Source: Osedax fenrisi (Eukaryota; Annelida; Polychaeta; Sabellida; Siboglinidae). Taken from it: a stretch of DNA of 64,000 bases. Under the pieces are notes generated by a model that saw nothing but the letters and a program-made list of their open reading frames with translations, made no database searches and was not told where the DNA came from. Location of the stretch: NCBI GenBank assembly GCA_964019155.1, contig OZ025239.1, positions 97,501 to 161,500 of the forward strand, given 5' to 3'. Below are positions 30,956 through 45,500 of this stretch, in pieces. The first letter of the stretch is position 1, and each line of letters starts with the position of its first letter. A program made the translations under genes and the position numbers.

Positions 30956-33170
30956 AGGAACTTCTGCATAATCATAATGTTTACAAAATAGTAGGCTTCG
31001 AGAGAGGATACCCTATATAAATAAAGCTTATAAAATTACATATGCGCATAAATGTATACAGCTATTGAATAAGTGTGAATATAATATTAATATTGTAAAT
31101 TAATTATAGATGTATAGAAATTATTATATCTCTAAAAAATAAATGTATAAGAAATACTCGTTTAAATATATATATATATATATATATATTATAATTATTG
31201 TATTATTATTATAAAAATTATAATAATATAAATATAATATAATATTATATCTAATATAATATTAGTAGTTAATACTACTTGAGTATAACTATTACTGAAT
31301 TCTGACATCGGCCCCAAAATCTCATGTTTCTAATCGAGAGTTCAATTAAATAACGCGTTGAGGGAGTAATTTAGCCAGAAAAAGTATTCACAAAGTATTA
31401 GTATTATAATAATAATTATTACTATAGTTACTATAGTAGTAGTATTTATAAAGTATTATTAGTAGAATTAATAATATTTTATAACATTATTATAATAATG
31501 CATTTAGGTATGTATATATTAGTAAAATATATGAAAATATATGAAATAAAGCCCTTAATTATTATTGAATACAAATTCGTTAAGTAAACGAACTTGTTCT
31601 TGAAATATCGATAGAAACGTGATTTCATTAGATTTAACGATTGCGTTATATTTTAAATGATTATATTCAGTCTATATTTGTTAGTCTAATTAATACGATA
31701 TATACCATAAACAATTTTTGATATTTCTGAATACCGTCCCAACTCTTTCAGTAACCTTAATTTAATGATTAAATGTTCTAAATTTGTTACTAAATAAAAG
31801 TACTATTTAAAATATTTTTGATAATTCTATTATAAATAACCATACACAAATATAATAAACAATATAAAACATTTTAAAAATATAATAATTTATTTACAGA
31901 TATTTAAGTGATAACATTCATAAAACTAACATATCAGTATTATACTGAGTATATAAAAAATAATAATTTTCTTTAAAATTCAAACTTGAAATATTATATA
32001 TATTCAAATTTAAAATGGGGTTATAACCTTATAATTATAAATAAACTGGTGGCACACTCTATAGGCAGCGTGCTTGGTAACTAAATAATTCATGTTTAAA
32101 TTTATTTAAAATTATTATATTAAATTTATATTCAATTAAAAGCATTCATTTCTATATCATTTAATGTATACTATAACAAATTATATCTACTATAATGTCT
32201 ACTATAATGTAATATATTAACATAATATTCAATAATATCTTTCAAACTTTATTTACATATTAAAAAAATGAATTTAGAGATATATAAATCGTCATGTATG
32301 ATCGGATTATGTTTATCTATTGTAATAATTCAAATTGAATCAATCAAAGGTTTTTGTAATTCTATAATTACAATAAGTATTAAACAAATACATACATATT
32401 AATGAAAGTAATTTTTAATTTAATAACTATTATATATAATAATAATCATAATACATGTATAATAATAATAATTATAAATAAAAATAATATTAAATATTAT
32501 TATATTATATTTAATATTAATATAATCAAATATTATTAATTATGAAGTTAATACTATATTATTATTTTATAATAATATAAATTATGTATAGTATAAACCA
32601 TGTCTATATTATAAATTCTAATTATAATGAATATAATATGATTGTAATTTAATAATATCAAACTATTATAAATTTATAATATATTTTATAATTTAAATAC
32701 TACTAGTATTACTAGTTATAACTTTACAATAAATCTATCAAATACGTTATATATTTATAAGGCTTCGTTTATATGTCTTCGCCCCTTAGATGTCTATGAA
32801 AGCTATATTAAATATGTAAATATATAGTTATGATATTATAATTATTATTAGATTAATAATTATTAATTATTTATCAAATAAACAATTAATAATTATATTT
32901 TTACTATAACTTAAAGTATATTCATTTATTTTTATTCAAGATTATCGTGAATCTCGAAGCAGGCCGCCGAGTATTATTATTATAATGTCAGAGTTCAATT
33001 TTAATTTTGGCGTTGTGTGATTTCTTTGGTTTTGTTTTATTTTCTGTTTTTTTAGCTACATTATATACCAAGTGAGCCTATAAAATATTGTGTTACTATA
33101 AAATAAATGCATATAATGTGCAGTAATGCATATATAAGTACCGCCCACCTTGAACTTTGACATTATTATA
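30956..33170. other. A+T-rich intergenic region
   Basis: No gene, RNA or mobile element is recognised. TA run at about 31165-31191, and many short taa/ataat tracts. It lies upstream of TFB1M, but no promoter element stands out. Confidence 0.6.
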
Positions 33171-33248
33171 GTTACATGTATATGTTTATATATATACATG
33201 CATATATGTATATATATATACATGCATATATGTATATATATACATGTA

Positions 33249-33315
<67 letters not shown>
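33171..33315. repeat. TA/CATG-interrupted microsatellite
   Basis: Alternating tatata and catgcatatg/catgtatatg words followed by a pure TA run of about 60 bp. The Ile/Tyr/Cys/His frames are artefacts. Confidence 0.93.
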
Positions 33316-33320
<5 letters not shown>

Positions 33321-33379
33321 CACGTGGACCAGTAATTAATTAGCCAGGTTAATTATTCACCAAGTTGAACCGTGTGGGC

Positions 33380-33660
33380 TACGTGGGTATTGACATGTGG
33401 GTGGTATAAGTGGGTATTATAACATAAATGGGGATATATCGCCTAGTAAGTATTGGGCACGACTGCCGATTAGCATATACGCATTAACGAGTGCATGTCG
33501 CTAATTGGTTAATAAAGACAACACGCGAGTTGCTGATTGGTTCTATTATGGGAACGTGCGATGCCTGGATCTGGGAATGAGCGAACATTGCGTGCTATAT
33601 ATGTATAAGTATATGTATCAAACTAAGTGCGTGTGATAGTCTACTACCTTTGCAATAGCC
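33380..33660. promoter_or_regulatory. GC-richer island with two inverted CCAAT motifs
   Basis: Between A+T-rich flanks, this stretch has more CG dinucleotides (gcacgactgccgatt, acacgcgagttgc, gggaacgtgcgatg) and two attggtt motifs (about 33505 and 33535), i.e. CCAAT on the minus strand. No open frame of note. It could be a promoter or simply unique sequence; no gene starts here that I can identify. Confidence 0.25.
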
Positions 33661-35723
33661 ACTCTATAACATATACATGTATATATATATATATATATAT
33701 ACATACATATATGTGTATATACATGCATATGTGTATATCACATATATATATATTGAATTGATTTGAATTTTATTCATGATAATTCATAAATATAAATATT
33801 AAAGTATACAGTAAACATTTAAATTAACAATAGGAAATAAGTAAGTTAATTAAATTAATATATATAAAATAAATATCAAACATTCGCAATACATAAGATT
33901 AAGATTGAATTAGATAATATTTACATGATATATCTTACATAAAGATATTGAATTTACGAATTACATGGAACGTTTACATGCTATAAGATAATAATAAATA
34001 TGACAATAATTAAGTGATAGATCGCATAATAGATAAGTATCTATTAAAATTGATTTTATTTATACGAGATTTAAAACAATTCAAAGATATAGAATGAACT
34101 GTTTCATATGTTTCATAATCAAGATTATTCCATATGTTTATTATACGATTATTTAGATAGTTCATATGTACATTTGTTCGTGACTTACTAGCCAGGAGTT
34201 TTAAGTCATGGCCACGTCTTCTAGAATTTTTCTTGGTAAAGTATAATATTTCAGAGTAGTCAACCTTGCATAGATTATTAAGTAGCTTGAAAGTCATGAT
34301 CAGGTCTTTGTGAATACGCTGTAGTTCGAGAGATTTTAGTCCAAGGTAGTTTAGACGTTCATTATAAGTAGTATATTGTAGTCTGCAAGTACCAAATAAC
34401 CTCCTTGTGAACAATCTCTGAAAACTTTTGAGCTTGTCGGTAATCCATTATAACGTCTTGCTGACCAGGATTCCAAACAGTTGTGGTAAATTCTAGTTTA
34501 GGCCGAGCATATGTAATATAAGCCTTTAAAAGCATTGTAACATCGCTAGTTATAAATCATCTAAATAAATTATTAATAGTCATTAGAGCACGTCTACAAC
34601 ACTCTATTATATGCATATCAAAGTATAAACAATTATTAAATATTATACCTAGATATTTATTTGAAATACAGTTATTAATAAGTTTGTTTTCTATATAATA
34701 TGTTGGTACTAGAATACTATTTAATGACATTAGATTTGTTTTGTTTGGTGCTATATCAAGTTGCCAGTTTTTGCTCCATGATAGAAATGAGTTAATTGAT
34801 AATTGCATCAGTTTTCTATCCGATAGTTTATTAGATTTTAGATGTATTTTAGTATCATCTGCAAATAAATCTATTTTAATTTTATCAGTGAATAGATTAG
34901 TTATATCATTAATGAAAATTATGAAAAGTATAGGTCCAATAACTGAACCTTGGGGCACACCTGATTGTACATCTTTGAATTTGGAATACGAGTGATTTAT
35001 TTTTAAGGATTGTTTCCTATTGGTTAGGAAACATTTGATCCATTTTAATATATTACCATTTATACCTATATCTTTTAATTTTATTAGTAGTTTTATATGC
35101 GAGACTTTATCAAACGCTTTTTTGAAATCAAAAATATACAATATCAATATATTTGTTATCATTTATGGCAGAGGTCCATTTATTTAGGCACGCCAATAAT
35201 TGTAACTCTACTGACTTACCACTCATAAAACCAAATTGATGTTTTGATAAAAGTGAGTTTTTCAGTAGAAATAATGTAATGTGTTTTGTAATTAATAGTT
35301 TAAATACTCTAGATATAGTACTAGTTATAGAAATTGGTCTATAATTTTCTTTTCTAGAGGGATCACTTTTCTTAAAAATCGGTGTTATAAAACTATATTT
35401 CCATTTTATAGGACAAGAACCAATTTCAATAGATTGAAATAGATAGTTAAATATTATAGATAATGGCAATGATAGTCATATGAGAATTTTTTAAGAATAT
35501 AAGATGGTATTTCATCTGGCGGAATTGTACATGAATTAGAAAGTTTACATAAGCATTTTCTAACCATTTCTCTAGTGAATGTAATATCATTTATAGTATT
35601 TTCTGTTTTTAGTGTATGATTTGGAATTATACCATTATCATTTGTAAATACTGATGTTAATTAATCATTCAATAGTACAGCTTTATCATAATCAAGTGAT
35701 GCATATGAATTATCATCTTTAAT

Positions 35724-36801
35724 CAGGGTTGGCGGTTTTTTTGGTTTTTGTATGGTTTTTTTGGTTTTTTTATAATTAAATGTTAAGATTATTAATCAGA
35801 AAATATTATATATACCTAGATAGATTATTAAATGTCTGTGCAAAACATACATATATAGAGTAAGTATAAAATATACAACACTAATGAATATTATTTATAT
35901 ATATTAATTATATATATATATTATTAAATTTTCAATAATATATTATTAATATTAAATGTTAATAAAATTATTTTATTAAAATATATTTATTATAAAATTA
36001 AAGTAAAATATAATAAAAAAAATAGTTACAAATTGTAACAAAATAATAATTAAAAAAAATAACAATAATAATAATTAGATAATTTCTAATAGAAATATAA
36101 TCAATATAATTCTCGCAATAAAATAACAATTTACAAATTGTAACAATATATTAATTTAAAAAATAATAATAATAATAATTAGATAATTTCTAATAGAAAT
36201 ATAATCAATATAATTCTCGCAATAAAATAACAAGTTACAAATTGTAACAATATAATAATTTTAAAAATAATAATAATAATTAGATGATTTCTAATAGAAA
36301 TATAATCAATTTAATTCTAGAAATAAAAAAACAAGTTTTACAGCCTTATCATTGCCTAATCGATTACTTATTTTTGATTGAACAAGGCCAAATGTCGTAA
36401 ATATCCTTTCTACAAAAGAATACAATTAAATAAAATATAAAACAAATAATAAATAGTATTTAGTAAATACTATTTACTAAAAACTATTTCAAATTAGTTT
36501 TATATTTTGTATTTTTTTGTAATTTATTTTAAATGCCTGATAATAGAATATATTCAATATATGTATCAATTATATTGAGAACGTAATACAGTTATAAGTG
36601 TTACAGCATTAGTATAGGATATATAATTGTATATGGTAGGACAAAGTAATTACATATCCAATAGATATTAGCCATATAACACCATATTAATGAAATAATA
36701 ATGTTACAATGTTAAAAAAACCAAAAAAACCAAATAAACCAAATAAACCAAAAAAACCAAAAAAACCAAAAAAACCGATTCAAAAAAACCGACCAACCCT
36801 G
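35724..36801 (-). mobile_element. hAT-superfamily DNA transposon, internally decayed
   Basis: The terminal inverted repeats are cagggttggcggttttttt (left) and cagggttggtcggttttttt (reverse complement of the right end). An 8-bp target duplication tctttaat lies at 35716-35723 and 36802-36809. Near 36410-36335 the minus strand reads VERIFTTFGLVQSKISNRLG, the C-terminal dimerisation (hATC) motif of hAT transposases; the rest of the transposase is gone. Internally a 105-bp unit repeats about three times (36026-36330). It interrupts the LINE, so it is the younger insertion. Confidence 0.9.
36026..36330. repeat. 105-bp unit repeated about three times inside the hAT element
   Basis: The stretches ttacaaattgtaac and agataatttctaatagaaat recur at a spacing of about 105 bp, starting near 36026, 36131 and 36236. 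Confidence 0.85.
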
Positions 36802-37330
36802 TCTTTAATTAATGGAGATATTCCATTGTGAGATGAACATCTCGAAATAACATAATTGTAGAACCAAGATTTATTATTGGAATTTATAACCTTATACTCT
36901 CTCTGCAAGACATAATTTTGAATATTAGAATGTAGAAGTGATTGTGAGTCTCTCCATTTGGTATTATGAGTAGTTGATTTATTTCTATTTTTAAAATTTC
37001 TAAACATTTTGATTGAACAAAGTGTATATATTTGGGGTATTTATGTGCATTTGTAGATAATTTTGACATTGGAATGGTTTTACTAAATATATCTAACATT
37101 GTTGAATACAAAATATTTATAGATTCATCGATATCTTTACCATATGATAATATATTTTCCCATTGTGTATTTTTTAATAATGAATACATTAAAATAAAAT
37201 GTTCTTATTTAAAATTTGGTAGTATTGTGTTTACGGAATTTGTGGACATGGATAAAATATTGAAAGAAAAAGAAAAGTGATCGCTAATATGTTTATTTAT
37301 ACCAAATTTAGGTTCTTTGGAAATATTAGA

Positions 37331-37860
37331 TAAATAGTCAGGCACTCCCATTAATAACTACTATAATTATTATTTTAGTTAACCGAATATAGTCATCATT
37401 ATCTACTTAGATATAGTTATAGTATAACTTTGTATAATTCACTATTTAAATATAATTTGTTATTTTCATAATAAATAACTAGTTATCATTTATTGTTTAA
37501 GTTATAATTTGCTAGTTTGGTTATAACTATTATAAACAGAATAGCACATATACTACAGCTACATACAACATTTACTACAGCTATGTACAACATATACTAC
37601 AGCTATGTACAACATTTAATCTTATTCTCGATGAACTTGATGTATGCTAATCATATTATCTAATATACTTGACTTTGCTTTTGAACAGCAATTGCTCAAT
37701 TTATAATGAATTATTTATATTATAATTATAAGGTGACCTTTTCATAAATTTTATTATTCTTTGATCACTATCCACTGTCATATCAGTAAAATACAAGCAC
37801 TAGCATTAAGCATATCTAAGTAAATACATATATACATTACATATATATATATATATATAT
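37331..37860. other. intergenic, with a short direct repeat
   Basis: A+T-rich. Near 37550-37615 there are three copies of a 22-bp unit (tactacagctatgtacaaca). No gene is seen. Confidence 0.55.
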
Positions 37861-38720
37861 TAGTGTTGTCAAATTTTCTAAAAAGTAAGTCTCAGTATCG
37901 TATCAGTATCATTCGACAGCTGTATCAGTATCGTATCAGTATCATTCGACAGCTGTATCAGTATCGTATCAGTATCGTTTGATAGCTGTATCAGTATCAG
38001 TATCAGTATCGTTTGACAGCTGTATCAGTATCAGTATCATTTGACAGAAGTCTCAGTATCGTATCAGTATCATTTGACAGAAGTCTCAGTATTGTTTGAC
38101 AGACGTATCACTATCAGTATCGTTTGATAATTGTATCCGCATCGTTTGACAGCAGCATAAGTATCGTATAGTAATGTAAACTGTGCACTTAATGGAAGTG
38201 TAGTTTCTTCTTCGATATGAATCATCTCTTAAATTTATATACAATATTTAAAATGAATACAAAAATTTAAAATAATGATGTTGATGGTTGCACGAATAAT
38301 TTTAAAATGATGCAATGTGGATTAAAAGTGTCGCGGATACATACGAACGACGGGGTAGTTTGATTGACAGTGACTCCTATTCACACAAAGGGACGCTAAG
38401 CTGAGTAATAGTGTCGCAGATACATACACAGAACCGCTATGTTGGTTGAAAATGGCGCGAATAAATATAATCCCAAAGGTAAACATTGGAATGTATTTTA
38501 GATATCCAATAATACAAATCCGAAATAATACGAATCTAATATTTAAAGTCCGAAATAGTCCGAATCTAATATTTAAAGTCCGAAATAGTCCGAGTTAAAT
38601 ATTAAAGTCCGGTCCGAGTCCGGTCCGAGTCCGATATATCATAAATTATACTGTATCAGTCCGGTATCAATGACCTAAAGTCCGAAGTCCGGGTCCGAAG
38701 TCCGGGTCCGAATGACAACG

Positions 38721-38723
<3 letters not shown>
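37861..38723. mobile_element. MITE-like element with TAGYGTTGTCA ends and an internal minisatellite
   Basis: The left end tagtgttgtcaaa and the reverse complement of the right end (tagcgttgtcatt) form short terminal inverted repeats. Both flanks are TA microsatellite, so an 8-bp duplication (atatatat) is compatible but not diagnostic. Inside are a minisatellite of cagtatcgtatcagtatc and gacagctgtatc words (about 37890-38165), a duplicated gtgtcgcggatacatac/gtgtcgcagatacatac segment, and a gtccgaaatagtccga/gtccgggtccgaa array near the right end. The end sequence resembles some hAT-type MITEs. Confidence 0.6.

Positions 38724-38792
<69 letters not shown>
38724..38792. repeat. TA microsatellite
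   Basis: An uninterrupted TA run of nearly 70 bp flanking the MITE. Confidence 0.95.
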
Positions 38793-38797
<5 letters not shown>

Positions 38798-39415
38798 ATT
38801 ATTATTACTAGATTCATGTATTTTCAGGGTGATTATAGAAATATTACTGCTTATAGATATTAACATACATAACTTATGATACATATTTCGTGTAATAAAA
38901 GTATAACGTACACATCATTGGAATACATTTTAATGATTACATTTTATATATTTTTATATACCTTATATAATTCATTATATAATTGTTATATAATAGTTAA
39001 TATCTCCATTATTTTGAGATGATTTCTACCTTTTCTACCTATAAGTATACTTACATATGTTATTTTAACATTTTTAAATGCCACTTAATTCTTACATAAT
39101 TTCACATACTCATATATATATAGTTATATATAGTATATCATATAATATATATATATATATATTCATAGATATATTGTCATTGTTACTTTTATTTAGATTA
39201 GTATATATAAATTATTATATTTTGTTTGTATTAAAATTTATATAATTGAATATTTTAAAATGTAATAATTTTAAAAATAAGAAAAAGTACATGCAGATAT
39301 AATTCTGGCTGGTTTGATAATGCGAACATATATTAACTAACAGAGCTATAAGCCATATCAAATGATGGTGATTATTAAGTAATAGTGTAATGTTTGCTCC
39401 CCCCCCCATGTCCAG
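38793..39415 (+). other. A+T-rich region before the LDLa exon
   Basis: No exon is recognised. It ends in a C run and ccatgtccag, the acceptor of the next exon, so it is presumably an intron of the LDLa/EGF gene whose 5' exons were not found. Confidence 0.45.
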
Positions 39416-39525
39416 AAGGTATTGAATACGACTGTCCTAGCGTCCCTCCGTTGTATCAAGTATTCTGCGGAGATACACTGGATACTAATGCCTGCATCCT
39501 CGAACAGTGGCTCTGCGATGGAAAG
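39416..39525 (+). CDS. LDLa exon, first part
   Basis: After the acceptor ccatgtccag it reads GIEYDCPSVPPLYQVFCGDT, then LDTNACILEQWLCDGK. The spacing of C, FC, ACI and W-CDG is that of LDL-receptor class A modules. It ends in phase 0 at aag|gtttag. Confidence 0.88.
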
Positions 39526-42500
39526 GTTTAGTATTTCAGTTAACTCATCCTCCTCCTCCTCTGCTCCTCTTCCTCCCCCCTCCTTCACTAATCATTAACC
39601 TCTATTTCAGATGGACTGTGACAATGGATTAGATGAATCTAACGCAACCTGTCATAATGGTAACTTTCTACTTTCCTTTTTATTGTCACACATCTCTAAT
39701 AGTATCAGTAATAGAATATAAGTGATGTGCACTTAATGTGCATCATTTAATTTGAAAGATAAGATTTAATTCATAAGCTTAATATAAATTTGCCAGCTCC
39801 ATTTCTTCTGTATAAAGAAATTATCTATAAACACATGATGTTACTTACTCACTACAATATTAATCAGATATTGTTGTTGAATATTTGTACATTAATTATA
39901 CTGATCTATTTGTCATATACTGATGAATCATCAGTAATACATTCTTATTAGTTATAGCTCCACAAGTTTTCATTTTGTAAAACTTCAACTTGCTAACTTC
40001 TCCAGTTAATAAATACTGAACATACACTGACTGACTGTCATATTACTATATGTATTGTTGTGAAGTATATCAAGTAATACATGTATGTACTATGTATGTA
40101 CTATGCATTATATGATGAAGTCATCATACTCTTGATGAGAATAGAACATGTCTGGTATTTATATAGTTATTATTGGTGTTGTTGAAAGTATTTATTTAGA
40201 CACATTATTAATAATAATAATTCTATAATGAGTAATTTACAAATAATACATATCACATATAGATGTGTAGAGAACAAATAGTGAATAAACATATAAAAGT
40301 ATATAATTACGATGTGAAATAATGTTGGTCAGCTAGTGTCTGATACCTCTGGTATCTGATACATGCTTGTAATGGCTGGCAGATTTATTGTGTTGATAGA
40401 GCCTGCAGGTGGGTTGTATTACAGAGCCACCTATGATCTCAACATAGCTACATTATAATCTACTATCGGTGTGCTAACATCGAATGCACTTCTATCAGAG
40501 ACACTCTGTACTGCGGATAGTTGTCGGAACGGAGGTACTTGTCGCCCATTTCCAGCGATACCCCGCCTTACTGTGGCCTACTTCACGTGCAACTGTCAGC
40601 CACCTTACCAAGGACAATACTGCGAATACGATGTACGAACACTAGGTGTCACTACCGATGATAGAACAGCAACGACAGTGGGATCTGCAAGTCATTAACT
40701 AAACCTATGTATTATACTAGCCGACTTTACTATAACACATTTATAGCCTCTTTTGGGCATCATCAGTATGTACTAAATAATCATATATATTACATGAATT
40801 ATTACAGTTGAAATTGGAATTATTTATGTGTGATTTTATATTTTAACTTTTAAGTGAAGATTTTCTCAATAAAATGTAAATTTTTAAAAAAATTGCAAAA
40901 AATTATATAACAATATATTATATTCTATAAATTGAAGTTATTAATTAATTAAAATTAATGAATAATATAAACTTTTATCCATCAATTCTAATTTAGTATT
41001 AGCGTTACAAATAATCTTAGTGTATATTGAGTCAACATCAATAACATAATTATAATAATTGAATTAGTGAATAAATAGATTAGCTAATTTAAATTTTATA
41101 TAAAATATGCAATAATATATTAAAAATGAATTTACATTTATACATTATAAACTGAAATTATAGACTAATGTATAATTATTTATAACGACTAATGTATAAT
41201 GATGTATAATGACTAATGTATAATGATGTATACCTACTAATGTATAATGATGTATAACGACTAATGTATAATGATGTATAATGACTAATGTATAATGATG
41301 TATACCTACTAATGTATAATGATGTATACCTACTAATGTATAATGATTTATACCGACTAATAATACATTTAACGATGACTCAGCACAGTCAATGCCAAGT
41401 GCAGACACAACAACAACAACAACAAGTGGTGCGGACACAACAACAACAAGTGGTGCGGACACAACAACAACAAGTGGTGCGGACACAACAACAACAAGTG
41501 GTGACACCTATACCGACACTTCTGCGAGTTCTGAATACGTCATGCATGAACGACTACACATTACACGCCTCTCACTAAATGTTGGTTGCGACATTTCTAT
41601 CTTAGGGAAACTTAACACATTAAGCAACAATTGCTACCACCAGCACTATATTCCTCGTGATAACACAGGTGTGATAAGACGGTGTTAGATTCTAGTCTGC
41701 GATGCTTGTATTTCTCTTGCGTAAACATGCCTTAAGTAGTGATGGCGGTGGTGGCGGTAGTGGGGGCATTAATGTGAATGATAATATTGATGATGATCAC
41801 GATATTGATAATGGTAAATAGATTTCACAATTATTTATAACATGTATAAGTCTATGACTTCTTGAGGGATCCATTTGTATCCGATATTTATATATACGTT
41901 ATTCAATATATTAATATTAAATAGTTTCTAAATCTAAAGATATTATTATAATCACGTCAACATTACAAATAATTAAATTGCTTGTTCGCCTTATTATCTT
42001 TGCATCGTTACCATCTTATTATCATTGGTGATCTCAGGTGAGCATATCCTGTCCATCGACTAACAGACACTGTTTGAACGGAATATGCACTCCTCTTTTC
42101 AATGCAGAATATCATTGCTCCTGTCGGCCTGGTTATGTACACACCTCACTATTACATCACTACACCTCACTATTACATCACTACACCTCACTATTACATC
42201 ACTACACCTTACTATTACATCACTACACCTCACTATTACATCACTATTACATCACTACACCTTACTACACCTTACTATTACATCACTATTACATCACTAC
42301 ACCTCACTATTACATCACTATTACATCACTACACCTCACTATTACATCACTACACCTCACTACACATCACTACACCTCACTATTACATCACTACACCTCA
42401 CTATTACATCACTACACCTCACTATTACATCACTACACCTCACTATTACATCACTACACCTCACTACACCTCACTATTACATCACTATTACATCACTACA

Positions 42501-45500
42501 CCTCACTATTACATCATTACACGTCACTATTACATCACTACACCTTACTATTACATCACTACACCTCACTATTACATCACTACACCTCACTATTACATCA
42601 CTACACCTCACTATTACATCACTACACCTCACTATTACATCATTACACTTCACTACACCTCACTATTACATCACTACACCTCAATACACCTCACTATTAC
42701 ATCACTACACCTCACTATTACATCATTACACCTCACTATTACATCACTACACCTCACTATTACATCACTACACCTCACTACACCTCACTATTACATCACT
42801 ATTACATCACTATACATTACTATTACATCACTACACCTCACTATTACATCACTACACCTCACTATTACATCACTACACCTCACTACACCTCACTATTACA
42901 TCACTACACCTCACTATTACATCACTACACCTCACTACACCTCACTATTACATCACTACACCTCACTATTACATCATTACACCTCACTATTACATCACTA
43001 CACCTCACTACACCTCACTATTACATCACTACACCTCACTATTACATCACTACACCTCACTACACCTCACTACACCTCACTATTACATCACTACACCTCA
43101 CTATTACATCATTACACCTCACTATTACATCACTACACCTCACTACACCTCACTATTACATCACTACACATCACTATTACATCACTACACCTCACTATTA
43201 CATCATTACACCTCACTATTACATCACTACACCTCACTACACCTCACTATTACATCACTACACCTTACTATTACATCACTACACCTCACTATTACATCAC
43301 TACACCTCACTATTACATCACTACACCTCACTATTACATCATTACACCTCACTATTACATCACTACACCTCACTACACCTCACTATTACATCATTACACC
43401 TCACTATTACATCACTACACCTCACTACACCTCACTATTACATCACTACACCTCACTATTACATCACTACACCTCACTATTACATCATTACACCTCACTA
43501 TTACATCACTACACCTCACTACACCTCACTATTACATCACTACACCTTACTATTACATCACTACACCTCACTATTACATCACTACACCTCACTATTACAT
43601 CACTACACCTCACTATTACATCATTACACCTCACTATTACATCACTACACCTCACTACACCTCACTATTACATCATTACACGTCACTATTACATCACTAC
43701 ACCTCACTACACCTCACTATTACATCACTACACCTCACTATTACATCACTACACCTCACTACACCTCACTATTACATCACTACACCTCACTATTACATCA
43801 CTACACCTCACTATTACATCACTACACCTTACTACACCTCACTATTACATCACTACACCTCACTATTACATCACTACACCTCACTATTACATCACTACAC
43901 CTCACTATTACATCACTACACCTCACTATTACATCACTACACCTCACTATTACATCACTACACCTCACTATTACATCACTACACCTCACTACACCTCACT
44001 ACATCTCACTATTACATCACTACACCTCACTATTACATCACTACACCTCACTATTACATCACTACACCTTACTACACCTCACTATTACATCACTACACCT
44101 TACTATTACATCACTACACCTTACTATTACATCACTACACATCACTATTACATCACTACACATCACTATTACATCACTACACCTCACTACACCTCACTAC
44201 ACATCACTATTACATCACTATTACATCACTATTACATCACTACACCTTACTACACCTCACTATTACATCACTACACCTCACTATTACATCACTACACCTC
44301 ACTATTACATCACTACACCTCACTATTACATCACTACACCTCACTATTACATCACTACACCTCACTATTACATCACTACACCTCACTATTACATCACTAC
44401 ACCTCACTACACCTCACTATTACATCACTACACCTCACTATTACATCACTACACCTCACTATTACATCACTACACCTCACTATTACATCACTATTACATC
44501 ACTACACCTCACTATACCTCACTATTACATCACTACACCTCACTATTACATCACTACACTCACTATTACATCACTACACCTTACTATTACATCATTACAC
44601 CTCACTATTACATCACTATTACATCACTACACCTCACTATACCTCACTATTACATCACTACACCTCACTATTACATCACTACACTCACTATTACATCACT
44701 ACACCTTACTATTACATCATTACACCTCACTACACATCACTACACCTCACTATTACATCATTACACCTCACTATTACATCACTATTACATCACTATACCT
44801 CACTATTACATCACTACACCTCACTATTACATCACTACACCTCACTACACCTCACTATTACATCACTATTACATCACTATACATTACTATTACATCACTA
44901 CACCTCACTATTACATCACTATTACATCACTACACCTCACTACACCTCACTATTACATCACTACACCTCACTATTACATCACTACACCTCACTATTACAT
45001 CACTACACCTCACTATTACATAACTACACCTCACTATTACATCACTACACCTCACTATTACATCACTACACCTTACTATTACATCACTACACCTCACTAT
45101 TACATCACTACACCTCACTATTACATCACTACACCTTACTATTACATCACTACACCTCACTATTACATCACTACACCTCACTACACCTCACTACACCTCA
45201 CTATTACATCACTACACCTTACTATTACATCACTACACCTCACTACACCTCACTATTACATCACTACACCTCACTATTACATCACTATACCTCACTACAC
45301 CTCACTACACCTCACTACACCTCACTATTACATCACTACACCTCACTATTACATCACTACACCTTACTATTACATCACTACACCTCACTACACCTCAATA
45401 TTACATCACTATTACATCACTACACCTCACTATTACATCACTACACCTCACTATTACATCATTACACCTCACTATTACATCACTACACCTCACTACACCT

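Larger units (their letters stand above)
33755..37330 (-). mobile_element. LINE remnant, broken, with a hAT element inserted
   Basis: Minus-strand pieces, 5' to 3': 37190-36850, the spacer before the reverse transcriptase (frameshifted; EILKIEINQLL, KWRDSQSLLHSNIQNYV); then the hAT insertion; then 35520-35130 (IPSYILKKFS, FKKSDPSRKENYRPISIT, KHQFGFMSGKSVELQLL); then 35130-34560 (FDFKKAFDKVSHIKLL, VQSGVPQGSVIGPILF, FADD at 34854-34865, SNKYLGIIFN); then 34414-34010, the C-terminal region (TRRLFGTCRLQYTTYNERL, YLGLKSLELQRIHKDLIM, RRRGHDLKLL). The 3' end is near 33755 with attcaaatcaattcaa. Frameshifts and stops show it is inactive. The architecture fits the CR1/Jockey group. It is a different family from the copy at 2400-4365. 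Confidence 0.88.

Noticed and set aside
33150..33335. Ile/Tyr/Cys/His frame
   Set aside because: Translation of the TA/CATG microsatellite.
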